From Paenibacillus sp. FSL R7-0337 (GTDB taxonomy: Bacteria > Bacillota > Bacilli > Paenibacillales > Paenibacillaceae), in contig NZ_CP150218.1 in the NCBI RefSeq assembly GCF_037969875.1, positions 5,146,001-5,210,000 on the forward strand: 64,000 nucleotides of DNA, written 5' to 3'. Positions 34,825-43,780 of this stretch are shown here, in pieces (the first letter of the stretch is position 1; each line of letters begins with the position of its first letter). The translations under genes and the position numbers were made by a program. The notes under the pieces were generated by a model. That model saw nothing but the letters and a program-made list of their open reading frames with translations, did no database searches and had not been told where the DNA came from.

Positions 34825-36702
34825 TTAATATACCCGTACGCCTGCATCCAGCACGGACTTGTTCGCCACGGAATTGCCGGCCAGGAATACCTGTTGCAGC
34901 TTGGGCAGCTTGCTCAGAAGCTCTATATTGGAAATTGCATTGTTCTCCAGATGAAGCTCCTCGATGGCCTGCCATTTGCTCATGAACGCAAGAGAAGCCA
35001 GGTTGTTGTCCTGCAGGGTGAAGGAACGCAGGGCAGTCAGGCCCGCGAAGTAAGGCATCACCTGGTCAACCTCACTAACGGAGTTGTTGTTCAAGGAGAA
35101 GTATGGCCGGTCCAAGGTCAAATGTTCAAGCACACTATTCGTTGCTGCTGCCTGCTTGAAATTCAGGCGGCATTCCGAGCACACTAGCGTGTTCACCTGC
35201 TTCAGGCCGAATAAGGCATCGCTCTCTGAATACAGTGACGAATCATAGATGCGTAGTGTCTTCAGACGGGACAAGCTGTCCAGCGCACGAAGCTGGATGA
35301 TGTCGTCGCTCCCCCAGAGGGACAGCTCCGCAAGTTCCGGGAATTTCTTCAGCTCAGCCATGCTCAGCTCCCCGCTGCCTCCCCGGAGCGTCAGGCTTGT
35401 TACCGCTGGCGCCTTCAGCCCGGAGAGGAAGGAGGCTGGAATCTCCATCCGTTTGACTCCTGGTAAGGTAAGTGCGTCTGGCTCGTCGTAATAACCGTAC
35501 AAGGTGAATTCCCGCAGCGAGGGCAGGCTGTTCACAGCCTTTACCGAGCCAAGCTTGCTTAAGGACGCCAGCCGCAGGCTGGTAATGGAGGTTTTCCCGG
35601 CCAGACGCTCCAGGCTGGAGAAATTCAGATTCTCGATATCCAGCGTCTGCAGAGCAGGCATGTTCTGCACGAAGTCAATCGACTTCACATTGGACAAATA
35701 GGAAAGCTTAAGCTCCTGGAGTCCGGTTAAGGCATACAAAGGCTGCAGATCTGTGGTTTCACTGTGATAGATAGCCAGAGAAGACAACCCCGTCATGGAT
35801 GATAACCACCCCAGGTCATTGACGAAGGTAAGGGACAGGGACTTCAGCGCCAGCTTACTCAGCAGATGCAAATCCGTTATAGACTCATCCACATAGGTAA
35901 TAGACAGTGAGCTTAGATTGGGGAATTCCAGCAGCAGCGCCACTTCCTGATTACTGCGCAGCTGAGTGGACAGCTCCGTAATTTTGGACTTGTCGCCGAA
36001 ATAGCCGGAGAATCTGCTGAAGGATTCGTTGAAGGCGCCGCCGTAGCTTTTTAATCCGGGAATATGGGCAAAACTGATTTGATCCGTCTGGTCAATTTCG
36101 TAGGTCCCGTTCAAGTCCAGTGCCGTCAGCCCCGTGAAGGCTTCGAAGTCCCGCTGGTCGATCCGCTGGGTATTGAGCCGCTTATCCTGGATCACATAAG
36201 TGAGCTTCTCGGCCTGTGCATCGCTGAAGGGATCGGAGAAGCTGTAGGTGAACTGCCACTGGTCCCCATCCGAATGCTTCACAGATAAATACCGCAGGCG
36301 GGCAATTTCCTCCTCGGTCGGCATGGCAGAGCCTTTACCCAGGGTCTCCCGCAGGAAGGTGAGCAGGACCTCGCTTTCAGGCATCGTCCGCACAGACAGA
36401 TTAGCCTTGGTTGCCTGCTGCGGAGAGCTTAGGCTGTAATAGAAATATGTACCGATAGCGCCGCCCAGCATCAGCAGCAGGACCAGCACCAGCCTGATGG
36501 GGATGGAGACGGAGACGGTTGGCTTCGGTGCGGCCTTGGGAGGGGGTGTCCCGTGATAATGGTTAATGGTCTGATCTACATAGTAGACATTATTTTGCTT
36601 GAGCAGAAGCTCGGTCTGGCAATAAGGGCACTTGAGAATCGTGCCTTCCTTGTATTCAATTCGTCCGCTGCAATTGGGACAGTTCAACGGAATAAATGCC
36701 AT
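34825..36702 (-). CDS. Membrane-anchored leucine-rich repeat protein with N-terminal zinc ribbon
   Basis: A 625-residue protein with three parts. A zinc ribbon (CPNCSGRI and CPYCQTEL, residues ~8-31), one transmembrane helix (~70-92), and about 20 leucine-rich repeats of the internalin/LxxLxxLxL type to the end (for example LQELKLSYLSNVKSIDF and LEELHLENNAISNIELL-like units). The zinc ribbon should be cytoplasmic and the repeats outside. The repeats suggest protein binding. Stand-alone gene; ribosome site GGAGGCGG. No enzymatic motif seen. Confidence 0.75.
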   Translation of the reverse strand: MAFIPLNCPNCSGRIEYKEGTILKCPYCQTELLLKQNNVYYVDQTINHYHGTPPPKAAPKPTVSVSIPIRLVLVLLLMLGGAIGTYFYYSLSSPQQATKANLSVRTMPESEVLLTFLRETLGKGSAMPTEEEIARLRYLSVKHSDGDQWQFTYSFSDPFSDAQAEKLTYVIQDKRLNTQRIDQRDFEAFTGLTALDLNGTYEIDQTDQISFAHIPGLKSYGGAFNESFSRFSGYFGDKSKITELSTQLRSNQEVALLLEFPNLSSLSITYVDESITDLHLLSKLALKSLSLTFVNDLGWLSSMTGLSSLAIYHSETTDLQPLYALTGLQELKLSYLSNVKSIDFVQNMPALQTLDIENLNFSSLERLAGKTSITSLRLASLSKLGSVKAVNSLPSLREFTLYGYYDEPDALTLPGVKRMEIPASFLSGLKAPAVTSLTLRGGSGELSMAELKKFPELAELSLWGSDDIIQLRALDSLSRLKTLRIYDSSLYSESDALFGLKQVNTLVCSECRLNFKQAAATNSVLEHLTLDRPYFSLNNNSVSEVDQVMPYFAGLTALRSFTLQDNNLASLAFMSKWQAIEELHLENNAISNIELLSKLPKLQQVFLAGNSVANKSVLDAGVRVY

Positions 36703-36878
36703 GGGCAGCCGCCTCCTTCATGATGTAATGATATTCCAGTGATCTTATCGGAATTTACGTGGGCTCCGCTGATTTGTTCCATTATTCTTTGGAGTGAAGC
36801 TGATAATTTGATTCTATATGAACAGATGCTCAGAACACAACAGTTCTTAAAAAGGAGAATCAAGCCGTTAAGATTAGG

Positions 36879-36929
36879 TTGACACCTGGGATGAATTTTG
36901 TATATCATTTGATATATATCATATGATTT
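36879..36929 (+). promoter_or_regulatory. Promoter with two adjoining inverted-repeat operators for the TetR/CPBP operon
   Basis: TTGACA (36879-36884), 16 bp and TATATC (36901-36906) form a promoter. Overlapping and following its -10 are ATATCA-TT-TGATAT (36902-36915, perfect) and ATATCA-TA-TGATTT (36916-36929, one mismatch), placed back to back. This fits autorepression by the TetR protein encoded at 36961. The 258-bp gap 36703-36960 holds nothing else. Confidence 0.65.
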
Positions 36930-36960
36930 GTATCGATTGTTTTATTTCAGGAGGAAACCT

Positions 36961-37527
36961 ATGGCACCCAAAAAAAAGTTCACCAAAGAACAAATCATCG
37001 ATGCGGCGTTCGAGATTGCGAGGACCGAAGGAGTGGATGCCGTGACCATCCGTAAGGTGGCCGAGAAGCTGGGGGGCTCCATCGCCCCCATCTATGTCAA
37101 TTTCAAAGAGGCTGGCGAGCTGGTGGAGGAGGTGCACCAGAGAACCCTTACGGTGAGCAGACAGATTCTGCTGGAGCAGAACTCCGGGCATCCGTTCTAC
37201 GATATCGGGGCGGCCAGCATCCGCTTTGCCCGGGAGTATCCGATATTGTTCCGGGATCTGGTGATGAAGAAGAACGATCAGGCGAAGCATGATGAGGCAG
37301 AGACACAAGGGTTCATACAGATGATGAGAACGGACCCAGATCTGAATGGATTATCGGATGATGAACTGGGGATGATTTTGCTCAAAATGAAGATGTTCCA
37401 GGTTGGGATGAGTGTGATGGTTGCCAATGAGCTGCTGCCGGACCATTATACGGAGGAGCAGATGATTCAGCTATTGAACAGCGCGGCGGAGGATGTCATC
37501 AGCACAGCGAAGCGTGGCATGGAGTAA
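36961..37527 (+). CDS. TetR family transcriptional regulator
   Basis: A 188-residue regulator with a basic start (APKKKFTKEQIIDAA) and the TetR helix-turn-helix VTIRKVAEKLGGSIAPIYVN followed by FK. The C-terminal domain is helical. ATG 36961 follows AGGAGGAAA. The membrane protease gene starts 25 bp after its stop, so both are one operon and probably autorepressed through the sites at 36902-36929. Confidence 0.85.
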   Translation: MAPKKKFTKEQIIDAAFEIARTEGVDAVTIRKVAEKLGGSIAPIYVNFKEAGELVEEVHQRTLTVSRQILLEQNSGHPFYDIGAASIRFAREYPILFRDLVMKKNDQAKHDEAETQGFIQMMRTDPDLNGLSDDELGMILLKMKMFQVGMSVMVANELLPDHYTEEQMIQLLNSAAEDVISTAKRGME

Positions 37528-37552
37528 TCCTGAACCTGGAGGGGATGATCAT

Positions 37553-38371
37553 ATGACAGCAGGCAGAACAAAGCTTAGTCTTATATTGTTCATCGTAATT
37601 GTGCTGACCAGCGGCTGGATTGGGGTATGGGTGGATACGAAGCTGCCGGATCAGCCGGAAGGGAATTCGCCGGGCATGGGCTTATGGCTGATTTTGCCGG
37701 TGATTGCCATGCTTGTACTGCGGCTATTGAACCGCGATTGGAAGGATATTGGCGTAAGGTTTAATTTAAGAGGAAATAGGAAGTGGTACGGCGCAGCCAT
37801 TGCTGTCTATCCGGTAATCATGGTAATTGCGGTAGGGCTTGCTCTGCTGTTCAATAGCGCCAGCACTTCAGAGGCCGAACTACTTACGATTCTGTCGCTG
37901 GTTGGAGTATCGCTCGCCGGCAACTTGATCAAGAACATCTTCGAGGAATTCGCTTGGCGCGGCTATCTGACCCCGAAGCTGATCGAGCTGAAGCTGAATG
38001 ACTGGATAATCTATCTTGTGTCCGGTCTGGTCTGGGCGCTGTGGCATACGGCATATTATCTGGTCTTCCTGCCAGATACTTATTTCGGGACTACGACGAG
38101 ATGGGGCTATGTCTTCATCGGCTGTGTGCTCATGGTTGCTTGGTCCATCATGTACGTTGAAATCTATCGTCTTACGCAATCGGTGTGGCCGTGTGTACTC
38201 ATGCACGCAGTGGAGGATGGGGTGCCTACTTTGCTGGTATCGGTTGCCGGGATCATTACATTCACGCCGGCAGGCGAACTATGGTTCAGTCCGACCACCG
38301 GCGTAATTACGACGTTTCTGTTCATCGGATTCGGGTTATGGCTCAGGTCGAGACGATTGAAGCGCATATAA
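37553..38371 (+). CDS. CPBP family intramembrane glutamic endopeptidase
   Basis: A 272-residue protein with about eight transmembrane segments. The CPBP/Abi motifs are readable: EEFAWRGYL (catalytic Glu pair and Arg), ALWHTAYY (second histidine motif) and CVLMHAVEDG (third). Family members cut membrane proteins or serve bacteriocin immunity. ATG 37553 follows GGAGGGGATGATC. Co-transcribed with the TetR regulator. Target unknown. Confidence 0.82.
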   Translation: MTAGRTKLSLILFIVIVLTSGWIGVWVDTKLPDQPEGNSPGMGLWLILPVIAMLVLRLLNRDWKDIGVRFNLRGNRKWYGAAIAVYPVIMVIAVGLALLFNSASTSEAELLTILSLVGVSLAGNLIKNIFEEFAWRGYLTPKLIELKLNDWIIYLVSGLVWALWHTAYYLVFLPDTYFGTTTRWGYVFIGCVLMVAWSIMYVEIYRLTQSVWPCVLMHAVEDGVPTLLVSVAGIITFTPAGELWFSPTTGVITTFLFIGFGLWLRSRRLKRI

Positions 38372-38388
38372 GGATATGAACTGGGTGA

Positions 38389-38425
38389 GACCGCCTTCCC
38401 ATTAACGGGAGGACGGTCGATTTGC
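38389..38425. terminator. Terminator between CPBP gene and the convergent ABC operon
   Basis: GACCGCCTTCCC (38389-38400) pairs imperfectly with GGGAGGACGGTC (38407-38418), then GATTTGCG. Placed between convergent genes, it can act for both. Confidence 0.75.
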
Positions 38426-38507
38426 GTTTATTTACTCAATGTCAGGTTACTTGCTAGCGAGCTTATCACTTGGAATGTTGAAGCTGTCAATAGTATTGAA
38501 CCCTGCA

Positions 38508-39191
38508 TCAATGTACCCGTCTTCTCGTAAACAGCCACCCGCCAGCCACGAAAACAAGATAAAGCAGCAGGTTGAATCCGGTGCCCAGCAAGAGAGAATC
38601 GTTCAGCAGCAGGGTACGGAAGAAGGAGGCCACGTGAACCCTGAGCTCCGGGATGGCTGTTCCGACCGGAATAGCTGCAGCAATCAGCACAGTCAGCAGC
38701 CAGCCTGCGGGGGTGAAGAAGCCCGAGACCAGCATACTCAGCAAAGCCATGGCCATCAGGTAAAAGGCGGTTTGATACAGAAATGAACCGGCAAAGCCGT
38801 AATCATTCCAATGAAAGGCGGCGATCAGATCCGTGGCATTATCATAATTGTGAAAGACATGAACCTGCACGGCGAACCATAGGGAGTTCATGAAGGCAAC
38901 ACCTGCGGCCCAGACGGCAAAAACGGTATGTATTCCCTTGTAATATTGCATCCTGCTGGCGCCCAAATGAACAATCCGTTGGTAATAGCTCAGCGGCAGC
39001 GTGACGGCGAACAATGGCAATAGAAGAATAAGCATGTTGCTCTCGGATAAACGTGAGGCACTCATTGTGTTTGTCAGGAAAGTAATCATAAGCTCTGTCG
39101 TACGGCCAAGCACTATAATCACCGGAACCAGCCAGATATATAGTTTAAGCAGTCTGTAGGTTGCTTTAAGATGAACGGTCAAAGCACTCAA
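38508..39191 (-). CDS. ABC transporter membrane subunit (YtrC/D-like)
   Basis: A 227-residue membrane protein with about six hydrophobic segments and no known enzymatic motif. The start is TTG 39191, one base after the ATPase stop, with GGGAGG in the ATPase 3' end, so translation is coupled. Position in a GntR-ATPase-permease operon matches ytr-type systems of Bacillus that respond to cell-wall antibiotics. Transported compound unknown. Confidence 0.65.
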   Translation of the reverse strand: MSALTVHLKATYRLLKLYIWLVPVIIVLGRTTELMITFLTNTMSASRLSESNMLILLLPLFAVTLPLSYYQRIVHLGASRMQYYKGIHTVFAVWAAGVAFMNSLWFAVQVHVFHNYDNATDLIAAFHWNDYGFAGSFLYQTAFYLMAMALLSMLVSGFFTPAGWLLTVLIAAAIPVGTAIPELRVHVASFFRTLLLNDSLLLGTGFNLLLYLVFVAGGWLFTRRRVH

Positions 39192-39192
39192 T

Positions 39193-40062
39193 CTATAGAC
39201 CTCCCTCGATCAAATACAGGAATAGCTTTTGCAGACTCAGCGCTTCGAGCGATATGTCCCGCTCACGGGCCAACCGTTTGTCCTTGTCACTCAGCTTCTC
39301 GTAAAGTGCGGCAAGTGTTCCTCTTCCATAATCCTCGCGGTAGATCACCCGTTTGCCGGATGTATAAGAAGCTACAGCCTCCGAATGTCCCCGGATCAGA
39401 TAAGCTGACTGGAGGCATTGCTCCATATCCTCCTGCAGCAGAAGGGAGCCTGACTCAAGGATAATGATCCTCTCTGCGACCGGTGCGATCTCATCGATCA
39501 AGTGCGTGGACAGCAGAATCGTGCGCGGATAATTGGCGTAATCCTCCATAAGTGCCTTGTAGAACCGTTCCCTCATCAACACATCAAGGCTTAGCACAGG
39601 CTCATCGTATAAGGTTAACTGCGCCCGGCTGGCGAGTCCGATTACATTCTGGAGCAGCGACCGGTTCCCGCTGGAGAGCTGCCTGATCTTCTGATCCTTA
39701 TCGATTAGGAAGAGGTCAAGCAGTTCGCGGGCATAAGAACCATCCCACCTGGGATAAAAGGCTGCTGCAGTCTCCAAAGCTTCGATAACTCTTGCTCCCC
39801 CGAAATGCTGGTAGTGATCGCGTACATAGCACAAGTCCTTCGGTAATTCTCCCCTGCGCAGCCGCTGTCCGCCAACCTCAATCGTGCCGGAATCTGCCGC
39901 AATTCCACCCGCAATCGTGTTCAGTAATGTGGTTTTGCCGGCCCCGTTGCGTCCAAGTAACGCGTAAATGACGCCTTCTTCCAGCTGTAAATCGAGCGCC
40001 CGCAGAGCCGGAGCAGAGCCGAAGGATTTGGTCAGACGGCCGCAAGCTAATGCTATACTCAC
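39193..40062 (-). CDS. ABC transporter ATP-binding protein (YtrB-like)
   Basis: A 289-residue ATPase. Walker A is GRNGAGKTT, a degenerate signature is QLSSGNRSL and Walker B lies in LTLYDEPVLSLD. The H-loop follows at LSTHLIDE. The start is GTG 40062, 5 bp after the regulator stop. It energises the adjacent membrane subunit. The DEPVLSLD variant of DEPT(S/N)GLD is typical of the YtrB group. Confidence 0.82.
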   Translation of the reverse strand: MSIALACGRLTKSFGSAPALRALDLQLEEGVIYALLGRNGAGKTTLLNTIAGGIAADSGTIEVGGQRLRRGELPKDLCYVRDHYQHFGGARVIEALETAAAFYPRWDGSYARELLDLFLIDKDQKIRQLSSGNRSLLQNVIGLASRAQLTLYDEPVLSLDVLMRERFYKALMEDYANYPRTILLSTHLIDEIAPVAERIIILESGSLLLQEDMEQCLQSAYLIRGHSEAVASYTSGKRVIYREDYGRGTLAALYEKLSDKDKRLARERDISLEALSLQKLFLYLIEGGL

Positions 40063-40067
40063 GGATT

Positions 40068-40436
40068 TCAGTCCTTTCTCAGTTGTGTGATCATGTCAAT
40101 GATATCGCCGGTGGTTAGCCCAAGCTTGTCGGCTTCGTTCAGCAGCCCGGACAAGAGCTCTTTGGTAAACCGCTCTCTTCGTTTCAAATGAATTTTCTCT
40201 TTGGCATCGGCCGCGACAAACATGCCCAGCCCTCTTTTTTTGTACAGGATCTCTTCGTTGACCAGCAAGCCAATCCCCTTAACCACAGTGGCCGGATTGA
40301 TCTGAAACAGCTGGGAGAACTGGGCAACCGAAAGAATCTGCTCGTCCACCTGAAACGTGCCGTTCAGAATATCATCCTCAATGATATGGGCGACTTGCTG
40401 GAATATCGGTAGATTATCGTCAAAAGTGATGGTCAT
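40068..40436 (-). CDS. GntR family regulator, YtrA subfamily
   Basis: A 122-residue regulator. It has the short YtrA architecture: a winged helix (PIFQQVAHIIEDDILNGTF and LFQINPATVVKGIGLL) and only a ~45-residue dimerisation tail. First gene of the minus-strand ABC operon. An 8-bp-arm palindrome in its own promoter (40459-40480) is repeated nearly exactly before the divergent ABC transporter, so it likely represses both. Such regulators usually respond to antibiotic or envelope stress. Confidence 0.88.
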   Translation of the reverse strand: MTITFDDNLPIFQQVAHIIEDDILNGTFQVDEQILSVAQFSQLFQINPATVVKGIGLLVNEEILYKKRGLGMFVAADAKEKIHLKRRERFTKELLSGLLNEADKLGLTTGDIIDMITQLRKD

Positions 40437-40458
40437 GGCTTCACCATTCGTCCTCTTA

Positions 40459-40510
40459 GTATGTTACTCATATAACATACCACCATAAAGGATGGACATC
40501 CAATTGTCAA
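40459..40510 (-). promoter_or_regulatory. GntR operon promoter with operator copy 1
   Basis: On the minus strand TTGACA (40510-40505), 17 bp and TATGGT form a promoter. Just downstream lies GTATGTTA (40459-40466) and TAACATAC (40473-40480), an inverted repeat with a 6-bp spacer. Repressor bound here would block initiation of the gntR-ABC operon. Confidence 0.7.
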
Positions 40511-40551
40511 TCCACAGAATGATAGCTCCAGATGAACCGGGAAGGCTCATA

Positions 40552-40601
40552 TTGACAGCTTGAACTTTCATGTATTACAGTATGCTACATGAGTAACATA
40601 C
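40552..40601 (+). promoter_or_regulatory. Promoter of the divergent ABC transporter with operator copy 2
   Basis: TTGACA (40552-40557), 18 bp and TACAGT (40576-40581) precede the 40682 gene. GTATGCTA (40580-40587) and TAACATAC (40594-40601) overlap its -10. Compared on opposite strands, this 22-bp site matches operator copy 1 at 20 of 22 positions including the spacer, so one regulator should bind both. Confidence 0.75.
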
Positions 40602-40681
40602 TAACATACTGAAGGCGTAAATAACAGCCCCAGTCATGCGGTTGTAGACCTTTCAGAGAAGCAGAGGGGATGGAAGCAGCA

Positions 40682-41386
40682 GTGAATAAGCTGATTGAGT
40701 TCAAGAATGTAGCCAAGGAGTATCAAGTAGGGGAGGTGAGCATCCGGGCGCTTGACGGCGTAGACTTCTCCATATCAGAAGGGGAGTTCGTGGTTGTACT
40801 GGGAGCAAGCGGAGCAGGCAAAAGCACTATTCTTAACATTCTGGGCGGTATGGACACCGCTACATCAGGCCAGGTTCTTGTCGGCGGCCAGGAGATCACG
40901 AAGTACAGCGAGAAGAAGTTAACCCGCTACCGTGGTGAGAATGTGGGCTTTGTGTTTCAGTTCTACAACCTCATTCCCAACTTGAATGCACTGGAGAATG
41001 TCGAATTTGCTGCTGAGGTATGCAAGGATCATTTAGATGCGAGGGAGGTACTGCACAAGGTGGGGCTAAGCAGCCGGAACCGCAACTTCCCGTCCCAGCT
41101 ATCCGGGGGCGAGCAGCAGCGGGTGGCGATTGCCAGAGCCGTTGCCAAGAATCCGCTGCTTCTGCTCTGTGATGAACCCACCGGGGCACTCGATTATGTG
41201 ACGGGCAAGGCGGTATTGAAGCTTCTGGAGGACTTGAACAGGGGGACTCACAAATGCGTTGTGCTGGTCACGCATAATTCGGCGATTGCCCAGATGGCGG
41301 ACAAGGTCATTAAGGTCAAAAGCGGCAGAATTGAAAGTATAACGATGAATGAAAACAGACAAAGTGCTGAAGGGATTGAGTGGTGA
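40682..41386 (+). CDS. ABC transporter ATP-binding protein (MacB/LolD/BceA-like)
   Basis: An ATPase of the MacB-type group: Walker [11 protein letters not shown]-loop VFQFYNLIP, signature LSGGEQQR, Walker [13 protein letters not shown] and H-loop VTHN. GTG 40682 is preferred because GAGGGGATGG ends 8 bp before it; ATG 40670 overlaps that ribosome site. It partners the large FtsX-type permease encoded next, and is under the twin operator of the YtrA-type regulator. Confidence 0.88.
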   Translation: MNKLIEFKNVAKEYQVGEVSIRALDGVDFSISEGEFVVVLGASGAGKSTILNILGGMDTATSGQVLVGGQEITKYSEKKLTRYRGENVGFVFQFYNLIPNLNALENVEFAAEVCKDHLDAREVLHKVGLSSRNRNFPSQLSGGEQQRVAIARAVAKNPLLLLCDEPTGALDYVTGKAVLKLLEDLNRGTHKCVVLVTHNSAIAQMADKVIKVKSGRIESITMNENRQSAEGIEW

Positions 41387-41387
41387 G

Positions 41388-43712
41388 ATGAAGCTTCTGT
41401 TCAAGCTGTTGCGGGATATCAGACAGTCGCCCGGGCAGTTTTTCTCCTTTGTGCTGATTGTCGCAGTAGGTGCTTTTTTCTATACAGGGCTGGCAACCTT
41501 AAGCAATCATTTGAACGATTATACCAAGGCTTATTTTGCAGAACACACTTTAAGCGATTTGAATCTCTATTACACCAAGCTCCCACCTGAGAGGATCGCG
41601 CCGCTCAGCCAAGTGGAGGGCATCCATAAGCTGGAGGGGCGGTATACCTTCAATGCCACAGAGACATTTGACGGTTACCGTTCGACACTTCGAATTCACT
41701 CCATCCCGGAGAGTAATGAAATTAACACGCTGGAGATGCTGGAGGGGGGACCTCCATCGGGGGCAAACGAGATTGTGCTGGATTCCCGTTATGCCGCAGA
41801 GCATGGCTACGGAGTTGGAGATCAAGTGACGATCCGCGTTCAAGACCAAGAGCTGACCTTCAGGATCAGCGGCTTAGGGGAGAATGTGGAGCACGCCAAA
41901 AAGAATGAGACACAGGATCATAAGCATGACGGCGTTGCTTACGTCAGCGAGGCGGCTATCCCTGAGGTCGCAGGCGCCTTCTTCTATAATGAACTGCTGG
42001 TGGATGCCAAGGAAGGCTACGATGTGGATCAAATCGGCAAGTCCATAGAGGAGAAATCCAAAGGGCTGCAGTATCTGGGCCAAGAGAGCAAGGAACGCTC
42101 GTTCAGCTACTCGCGCCTGAAGGCTACGCTCCATAATAACGGGTTAATGAGCAAGGTCATTCCTCTGGTGCTCTTCCTGATCGAAGCGATTATCCTATTC
42201 CTGGCCATGTCCAGAATAATTGATTCCCAGCGGAATCAGGTCGGCATTATGAAGGCACTCGGTGTGAGCCGAAGCAGCATCATGCTTCATTATATGGGCT
42301 ATCCCGTGCTGGTTGGAGTAGCTGGTTCGATTCTGGGATATATCCTGTCTGCGGCTGTATTTGTGCCCCTTATCGCGGTATCGAATGCCAGGTCCTTCAC
42401 ACTGCCGGGTATTCAATTTGACCTGTCGGTTGGATTGATCTTTCCGCCCATGCTCGTCTCCAGCCTGTTCGGCATGTTCGCTTGTTATTTCAGCGGAAGA
42501 AGCCTGTTGAAGGAAAGTGCGTCACGGGCCATGCGCCCCAAGCCGCCCAGATCCATACAACCTATACTCATCGAGAGAATTCCGGGGCTCTGGGGATGGT
42601 TGCCGTACAGGTACAAGCTGATTTTGCGGAATATTTTTCTGAACAAGGTTAAGGTTCTGGCAAGCTCGGTCGGGGTGATGGTCAGTACAGTGCTGTTAAT
42701 AACGGCCTTTGGCACCCAAGCTTCCCTGCAAAAGGTAGCCGGCCAGTTCAGGCAAGTGTACAGCTATGACCTTCGTGTCGATTATAAAGCGGGGGAGGCC
42801 ATGGCGGGACAGTCTCTTCCTTCAGGCATCAAAAGCCATTATGCGTTGTCCGCCTTCCCCATTGAGCTGAACAAGAACCAGCAGTCCGAAAAAGCGGAGC
42901 TGAGGGTCACGGAACCGGATAACAGACTCATTCATTTCTATGATGACAAAGACCATCGCCTGCAACTGGAGGACCACGGTGTACTGGTGCCCCAATCGTA
43001 TGCTGACCATTATAGTATTGCGAAAGGGGATACCATAAATATTGCATTTACTGCGCCTGAGCTGGATAACAAGACGGTAGAGATGAAGGTGCTCGGTATT
43101 TCTACACAATACTCAAGCCCGGCCTTTTATATCACGCCAGACTATTTGGCAAGCTTCGGGATCGTGTACAAACCGTCCGCCCTGCTGGTGGAAGCGGATT
43201 CTCCGGGAGCTCTAACCGGTATTCGGAGCGGGTTCGGGAAAGATCCCAGGGTGGAAGCAATATCAGGCAAGGATGAGCTGGAGAAGGAAGGCCGTTATAT
43301 TTTGCAGCAGAACAGCTTTGTCTTTATTATGTTTATTGTTTGCGCGGTGATCCTGTCCTTTGGCGCGATCTACACGATCTCGTCGATCAATATGTATGAG
43401 CGGAACCGCGAGCTGGCGACGCTCAAGGTATTAGGCTATTTCAGAAATCAGATCAACCGGCTTATTTTCATGGAAAATATATTCATCACTACGGTGGCAG
43501 TCATAGTCGCCCTCTCCATTTCCGGTTATGTGTATGAACTGGTCGTAAAAGCGTTATCCAGCACTCACCAGCAAATCCCGGATCAATTAGGCCTTGCCAG
43601 TCTCTTGATGTCGGTGGTGGTTGCGTTCGCGCTTACCCTTATGGCTAATCTGCTGCTTAGACGTAAGGTGACCCGGATCAATATGATCGAATCGCTGAAG
43701 GGCCTGGAATAG
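41388..43712 (+). CDS. FtsX-like ABC permease
   Basis: A 774-residue permease. It has an N-terminal helix (~15-37), a large MacB-type extracellular domain, four more membrane helices, a second large extracellular domain and a final three-helix FtsX block (AVILSFGAIYTISSIN then NRELATLKVLGYF). This duplicated FtsX layout is that of systems which act on lipids, lipoproteins or peptide antibiotics from the membrane outer face. ATG 41388 lies one base after the ATPase stop. The start at 41349 lies within the ATPase gene and lacks a ribosome site. Confidence 0.85.
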   Translation: MKLLFKLLRDIRQSPGQFFSFVLIVAVGAFFYTGLATLSNHLNDYTKAYFAEHTLSDLNLYYTKLPPERIAPLSQVEGIHKLEGRYTFNATETFDGYRSTLRIHSIPESNEINTLEMLEGGPPSGANEIVLDSRYAAEHGYGVGDQVTIRVQDQELTFRISGLGENVEHAKKNETQDHKHDGVAYVSEAAIPEVAGAFFYNELLVDAKEGYDVDQIGKSIEEKSKGLQYLGQESKERSFSYSRLKATLHNNGLMSKVIPLVLFLIEAIILFLAMSRIIDSQRNQVGIMKALGVSRSSIMLHYMGYPVLVGVAGSILGYILSAAVFVPLIAVSNARSFTLPGIQFDLSVGLIFPPMLVSSLFGMFACYFSGRSLLKESASRAMRPKPPRSIQPILIERIPGLWGWLPYRYKLILRNIFLNKVKVLASSVGVMVSTVLLITAFGTQASLQKVAGQFRQVYSYDLRVDYKAGEAMAGQSLPSGIKSHYALSAFPIELNKNQQSEKAELRVTEPDNRLIHFYDDKDHRLQLEDHGVLVPQSYADHYSIAKGDTINIAFTAPELDNKTVEMKVLGISTQYSSPAFYITPDYLASFGIVYKPSALLVEADSPGALTGIRSGFGKDPRVEAISGKDELEKEGRYILQQNSFVFIMFIVCAVILSFGAIYTISSINMYERNRELATLKVLGYFRNQINRLIFMENIFITTVAVIVALSISGYVYELVVKALSSTHQQIPDQLGLASLLMSVVVAFALTLMANLLLRRKVTRINMIESLKGLE

Positions 43713-43780
43713 CGGAGTTCCGAACCCCAAACCGGATATGCTATAGTGAGGATAATGAAGCGGATACAGGGGGCTGGAGG

